Assembly (NCBI GenBank): GCA_949292445.1
Contig: CASEZU010000094.1
Span: 1 to 27,667, forward strand
Length of the DNA stretch: 27,667 bases
Source: an uncultured Spirochaetales bacterium
Lineage (GTDB): Bacteria; Spirochaetota; Spirochaetia; Sphaerochaetales; Sphaerochaetaceae
Reading direction: 5' to 3'
Made by a program: the position numbers and the translations under genes
Shown here: positions 25,438 to 27,667 of the stretch, one piece after another
Layout: every line of letters starts with the position of its first letter
Numbering within the stretch: the stretch's first letter is position 1
The notes under the pieces: generated by a model
Databases searched by the model: none
What the model was told of the DNA's origin: nothing
The model's input: only the letters and a program-made list of their open reading frames with translations

Positions 25438-25972
25438 TCCTGTACTCGACCACCTGGCAGTTGGCAGGGCGGTAGGACATATACTCCTCCATCGTCCTGC
25501 TCTCGAAATAGGTGTCGATGATCCTCATGATGGTCGCATGGCAGACAAGGAGGATATTCGAGCTGTTCTCTCTCCTGAGCCTGTCGATGAGGTTGTATGC
25601 ACGCCTTGCGGCATCGGCGGCTGACTCTCCTCCCGGAAAGCGTCTGAAAGGCTCAGCTTTGAAAGCCCTGAACTCCGGATCATCCCATGATGTGCCGTCC
25701 TTTTCCCCGAAATCCACCTCGTGGAGATCGTATTCCACCTTTGCTGTGAGTCCCAAGGCCTTCTCAACAGGCGCGGCAGTCTCCCTTGCACGCCTTAGAG
25801 GGGAGACGTAGATTGCCCCGATTCTGTATTCATCCTGTTTCCCGGCAAGGAAGCGGGCGAGCTCCTCAGCCTGCATCCTTCCTTTCTCTGAAAGATCGGA
25901 CTCCATCATGCCGCAGACCCTGCGTAGCCTGTTCCATTCCGTCTCACCGTGCCTTGTGACAAAGATTCTCAT
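25427..25972 (-). CDS. histidine phosphatase family protein (phosphoglycerate mutase-like)
   Basis: A 181-aa single-domain phosphatase. The phospho-accepting His8 lies in VTRHGETEWN; SPLRRARETA gives the phosphate-binding Arg, EVDFGEKDG the likely acid Glu, and LVCHATIMR the second His. All catalytic elements are present. Members act on small phosphate esters such as sugar phosphates, phosphoglycerate or the alpha-ribazole phosphate of cobalamin synthesis; the substrate cannot be assigned. Its stop lies inside the end of the convergent fusion gene (11-nt overlap). It begins 31 nt after the MATE gene on the same strand and is probably co-transcribed with it. The ribosome site is weak. Confidence 0.92.
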   Translation of the reverse strand: MRIFVTRHGETEWNRLRRVCGMMESDLSEKGRMQAEELARFLAGKQDEYRIGAIYVSPLRRARETAAPVEKALGLTAKVEYDLHEVDFGEKDGTSWDDPEFRAFKAEPFRRFPGGESAADAARRAYNLIDRLRRENSSNILLVCHATIMRIIDTYFESRTMEEYMSYRPANCQVVEYRISN

Positions 25973-26003
25973 ACCCGGAGCTTAGCACTGCCCGGCAAGG
26001 CTG

Positions 26004-27344
26004 TCATCTGATGAGCTTCCTTCTCATCCAGTGCCCGCTCCTGAAAAAGAGCAGGGAGATTACCGTTCCTGTTGTCCAGCCCACGGGCCAGGAGAGCCAG
26101 ATGCCGGCGGCTCCGAGGAATGAGGAGAAGATGAACGCGAGCGCCACGCGGAGGATGAGGTCGGAGAATGTCGATACAGTGAATGGCAGCATGTCTCCGG
26201 CGCCGCGGAGCACCGCATCCGTGATGATCTTGAAGGAGATGATGAGATAGAACGGTGAGACGATTTTCAGGAAGCGCATTCCCTCTCCGAGCGCCGCCGT
26301 CTCCTCCGCGTTCATGAAGAGAAGGAGGATGTAGCGGCCGAGGAAGAGGAAGAGAAGCGTTGAGACAATGCTGAAGGCAGCGGCTATCAGGAGGCCTTCC
26401 TTTCTGCCGCTTCTCACCCTGTCGATGAGACCTGCTCCGTAGTTCTGCGCCGCGAAACCTGAGATCCCGTTGCCGATGGTGGTTATCGAGGTGATGATCA
26501 TGTTGTTGAGCTTTATCGCGGCGGCATAGCCTGCCATCACCGAGGCTCCGAAGCTGTTCACGACGCTCTGGACGAGTATGTTGCCCACGGAGATGAATGA
26601 CTGCTGGAGTATCGATGGAACCGCGATGACGATGATCTGCCTGAGTATCTGGAAGGAGAAGAGGGGAGCCTTTTCCTCCGTCTCTCCAATCCTCTTCAGC
26701 CTCACCAGCAGGGCGATGAGGGCGAGTATGCTGCTCACTCCCTGGCAGATGAAGGTCGCCCAGGCAACTCCTTCGACTCCCATGCCGAAGGCTGTCACAA
26801 AGAGAATGTCCATGCCGATATTGGCTGTGGAGGAGAATGCGAGGAATATGAAGGGTGTCCTGCTGTCACCCATGGCGGTGAAGATACCCGTCGCGATGTT
26901 GTACATGATGAGAAAGATGACACCTAGGATGTAGATGTCGAGGTACTCCTCGCTCATTTTCATAAGTTCTGCAGGAGTGTTTATCGCCTCCAGGAGAAGA
27001 TCTGAGGCGGCAAGGCCCATGAGCGTGAGGAGGGCGGAGAGCACCAGCGCTGCGATGAATGTGGTGGTTATCGCAGTCTTCATCTCCTTCCGCCTTCCTG
27101 CGCCGAAGTACTGCGAGACAACGACTGAGGAACCCATGTTCGCACCGAATGCGAAGGCGATGAAGATCAGTGTGATCTCATAGGAGTTGCCGACTGCGGC
27201 AAGCGCCGCGGCCGAGATGAATCTGCCAGCCACGAGGCTGTCCGCGATATTGTAAAGCTGCTGGAAAAGCATTGATCCCAGAAGAGGGAGCGTGAATCTC
27301 CAGATCAGCCCCCTGATGCTGCCTTCTGTCAGGTCTCTGTTCAT
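26004..27344 (-). CDS. MATE-family exporter
   Basis: A 446-aa membrane protein with twelve predicted helices in two similar halves. It starts MNRDLTEGSIRGLIWRFTLPLLGSML and has the family segment LYNIADSLVAGRFISAAALAAVG and, in the second half, AAQNYGAG. MATE proteins expel drugs, toxic metabolites or lipids in exchange for Na+ or H+. The frame is open to 27407, but that extension runs through the preceding gene's terminator hairpin, so ATG 27344 is chosen. There is no Shine-Dalgarno; a TATCAT box ends 8 nt before the ATG. Given the Na+-type V-ATPase, Na+ coupling is plausible but not shown. Confidence 0.92.
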   Translation of the reverse strand: MNRDLTEGSIRGLIWRFTLPLLGSMLFQQLYNIADSLVAGRFISAAALAAVGNSYEITLIFIAFAFGANMGSSVVVSQYFGAGRRKEMKTAITTTFIAALVLSALLTLMGLAASDLLLEAINTPAELMKMSEEYLDIYILGVIFLIMYNIATGIFTAMGDSRTPFIFLAFSSTANIGMDILFVTAFGMGVEGVAWATFICQGVSSILALIALLVRLKRIGETEEKAPLFSFQILRQIIVIAVPSILQQSFISVGNILVQSVVNSFGASVMAGYAAAIKLNNMIITSITTIGNGISGFAAQNYGAGLIDRVRSGRKEGLLIAAAFSIVSTLLFLFLGRYILLLFMNAEETAALGEGMRFLKIVSPFYLIISFKIITDAVLRGAGDMLPFTVSTFSDLILRVALAFIFSSFLGAAGIWLSWPVGWTTGTVISLLFFRSGHWMRRKLIR

Positions 27345-27352
27345 AGTGCGGG

Positions 27353-27358
27353 ATGATA
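27353..27358 (-). promoter_or_regulatory. possible -10 box of the MATE gene
   Basis: TATCAT on the minus strand (27358-27353, 5/6) ends 8 nt before the ATG at 27344. The hexamer 17 nt upstream is TTCTCT, a poor -35 that lies in the foot of the preceding terminator hairpin. Confidence 0.35.
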
Positions 27359-27377
27359 CACCTGAGGGCTGGGAAAG

Positions 27378-27403
27378 AGAAGACCGCCTCGCGGCGGCCT
27401 TCT
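27378..27403 (-). terminator. hairpin terminator after the P-type ATPase gene
   Basis: Read on the minus strand, AGAAGGCCGCC (27403-27393) and GGCGGTCTTCT (27388-27378) form an 11-bp stem with one G-U pair, closed by a GCGA tetraloop of the stable GNRA class. CTTTCCC follows. The hairpin begins 8 nt after the stop codon. Confidence 0.7.
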
Positions 27404-27411
27404 GCATTCTG

Positions 27412-27667
27412 TCAGTTCTTCTTTCTCGATCTCATTATCGCTTTCTGTACCTCGACGATCGGGATGATCATGACGGCGATCACGAGAGCGATGAGGAATT
27501 CCTCTATCGAAATGTGGGCGAAGCCGAACGCATTGCTGAGGAACGGGATGTAGAGCACCGCGAGCGTCAGCACGAATGCTCCCGCAAGCGTCCAGTAGAG
27601 GATCTTGTTGTGCCCCTTTGTCCTGAAGAGCGACTTGTCCAGCGAGCGCATGTTGAACGACTGGAAG
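27412..27667 (-). CDS. C-terminus of a P-type cation-transporting ATPase (partial)
   Basis: The gene enters from the right edge of the window; 84 residues are visible, starting FQSFNMRSLDKSLF and ending VQKAIMRSRKKN. The N(M/V)RS-x-x-x-S-x-F pattern followed by two membrane helices is the typical C-terminal cation ATPase domain of calcium-transporting (SERCA/PMCA-like) P-type ATPases. The catalytic domains lie outside the window, so the transported ion (Ca2+ or another cation) cannot be confirmed. A methionine inside this frame could be mistaken for a start, but the open frame continues to the edge. Confidence 0.85.
   Translation of the reverse strand, partial: FQSFNMRSLDKSLFRTKGHNKILYWTLAGAFVLTLAVLYIPFLSNAFGFAHISIEEFLIALVIAVMIIPIVEVQKAIMRSRKKN

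Noticed and set aside
25427..27344. Histidine phosphatase and MATE genes as parts of a system with the methyltransferase fusion
   Set aside because: They are convergent with it, belong to common housekeeping families with intact motifs, and show no shared promoter or co-translation.
1..27667. CRISPR arrays, tRNA or rRNA genes, insertion sequences, prophage genes
   Set aside because: Read by eye on both strands, no regularly spaced repeats, cloverleaf-like segments, transposase motifs or terminal inverted repeats with target duplications were found. A dedicated tRNA and RNA-family search was not possible here.

Overview
The window looks like part of the chromosome of a spirochaete, probably a fermentative host-associated relative of Sphaerochaeta or Treponema. 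The main evidence is the V-type ATPase operon in the order E, DUF2764, A, B, D, I, K, which is the order known from Treponema, Borrelia and Chlamydia. The moderately high GC, the YesM/YesN two-component pair, the carbohydrate ABC uptake genes and the dense, often overlapping genes fit a gut or sediment spirochaete. This lineage call is inference; no rRNA is present.

Layout. Positions 1-65 hold the last codons of an upstream gene, followed by an AT-rich non-coding stretch up to the rsgA start. rsgA and mutS2 (500-3684, +) overlap by 4 nt, and both products act on ribosomes. An EamA-type permease (-) converges on mutS2 and overlaps its end. Next come a response regulator and a sensor kinase of the YesN/YesM type (-), divergent from a galactoside utilisation operon (7176-12198, +): two ABC permeases, a solute-binding protein and a GH42 beta-galactosidase, closed by a clear hairpin. 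A uridine phosphorylase gene (+) follows, then a small degenerate GIY-YIG-like gene (-). That gene is divergent from the seven-gene V-ATPase operon (13520-20577, +), which ends at another hairpin. A patatin-like hydrolase (-) and a ZIP-family metal transporter (+) are divergent from a short shared promoter region. The window ends with a 1011-residue fusion protein (22402-25437, +), a histidine phosphatase and a MATE exporter (-), and the C-terminus of a P-type cation ATPase (-, cut by the window edge).

How the genes work together. The sensor kinase and regulator probably sense an extracellular sugar and switch on the adjacent importer. The imported galactoside would then be hydrolysed in the cytoplasm by the GH42 enzyme. 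The V-ATPase K subunit keeps every side-chain ligand of the Na+ site known from Enterococcus hirae NtpK, so the enzyme is predicted to move Na+; the MATE exporter could use that gradient.

The most unusual item is the 22402-25437 gene. An AAA15/COG1106-type ATPase domain is fused to two complete D12-class adenine methyltransferase domains in the M.FokI arrangement. No nuclease gene lies next to it, and its ATPase active site has lost two key residues. A second pattern is that several genes without a Shine-Dalgarno sequence have a -10 box placed 6-8 nt before the start codon, which suggests leaderless transcripts.
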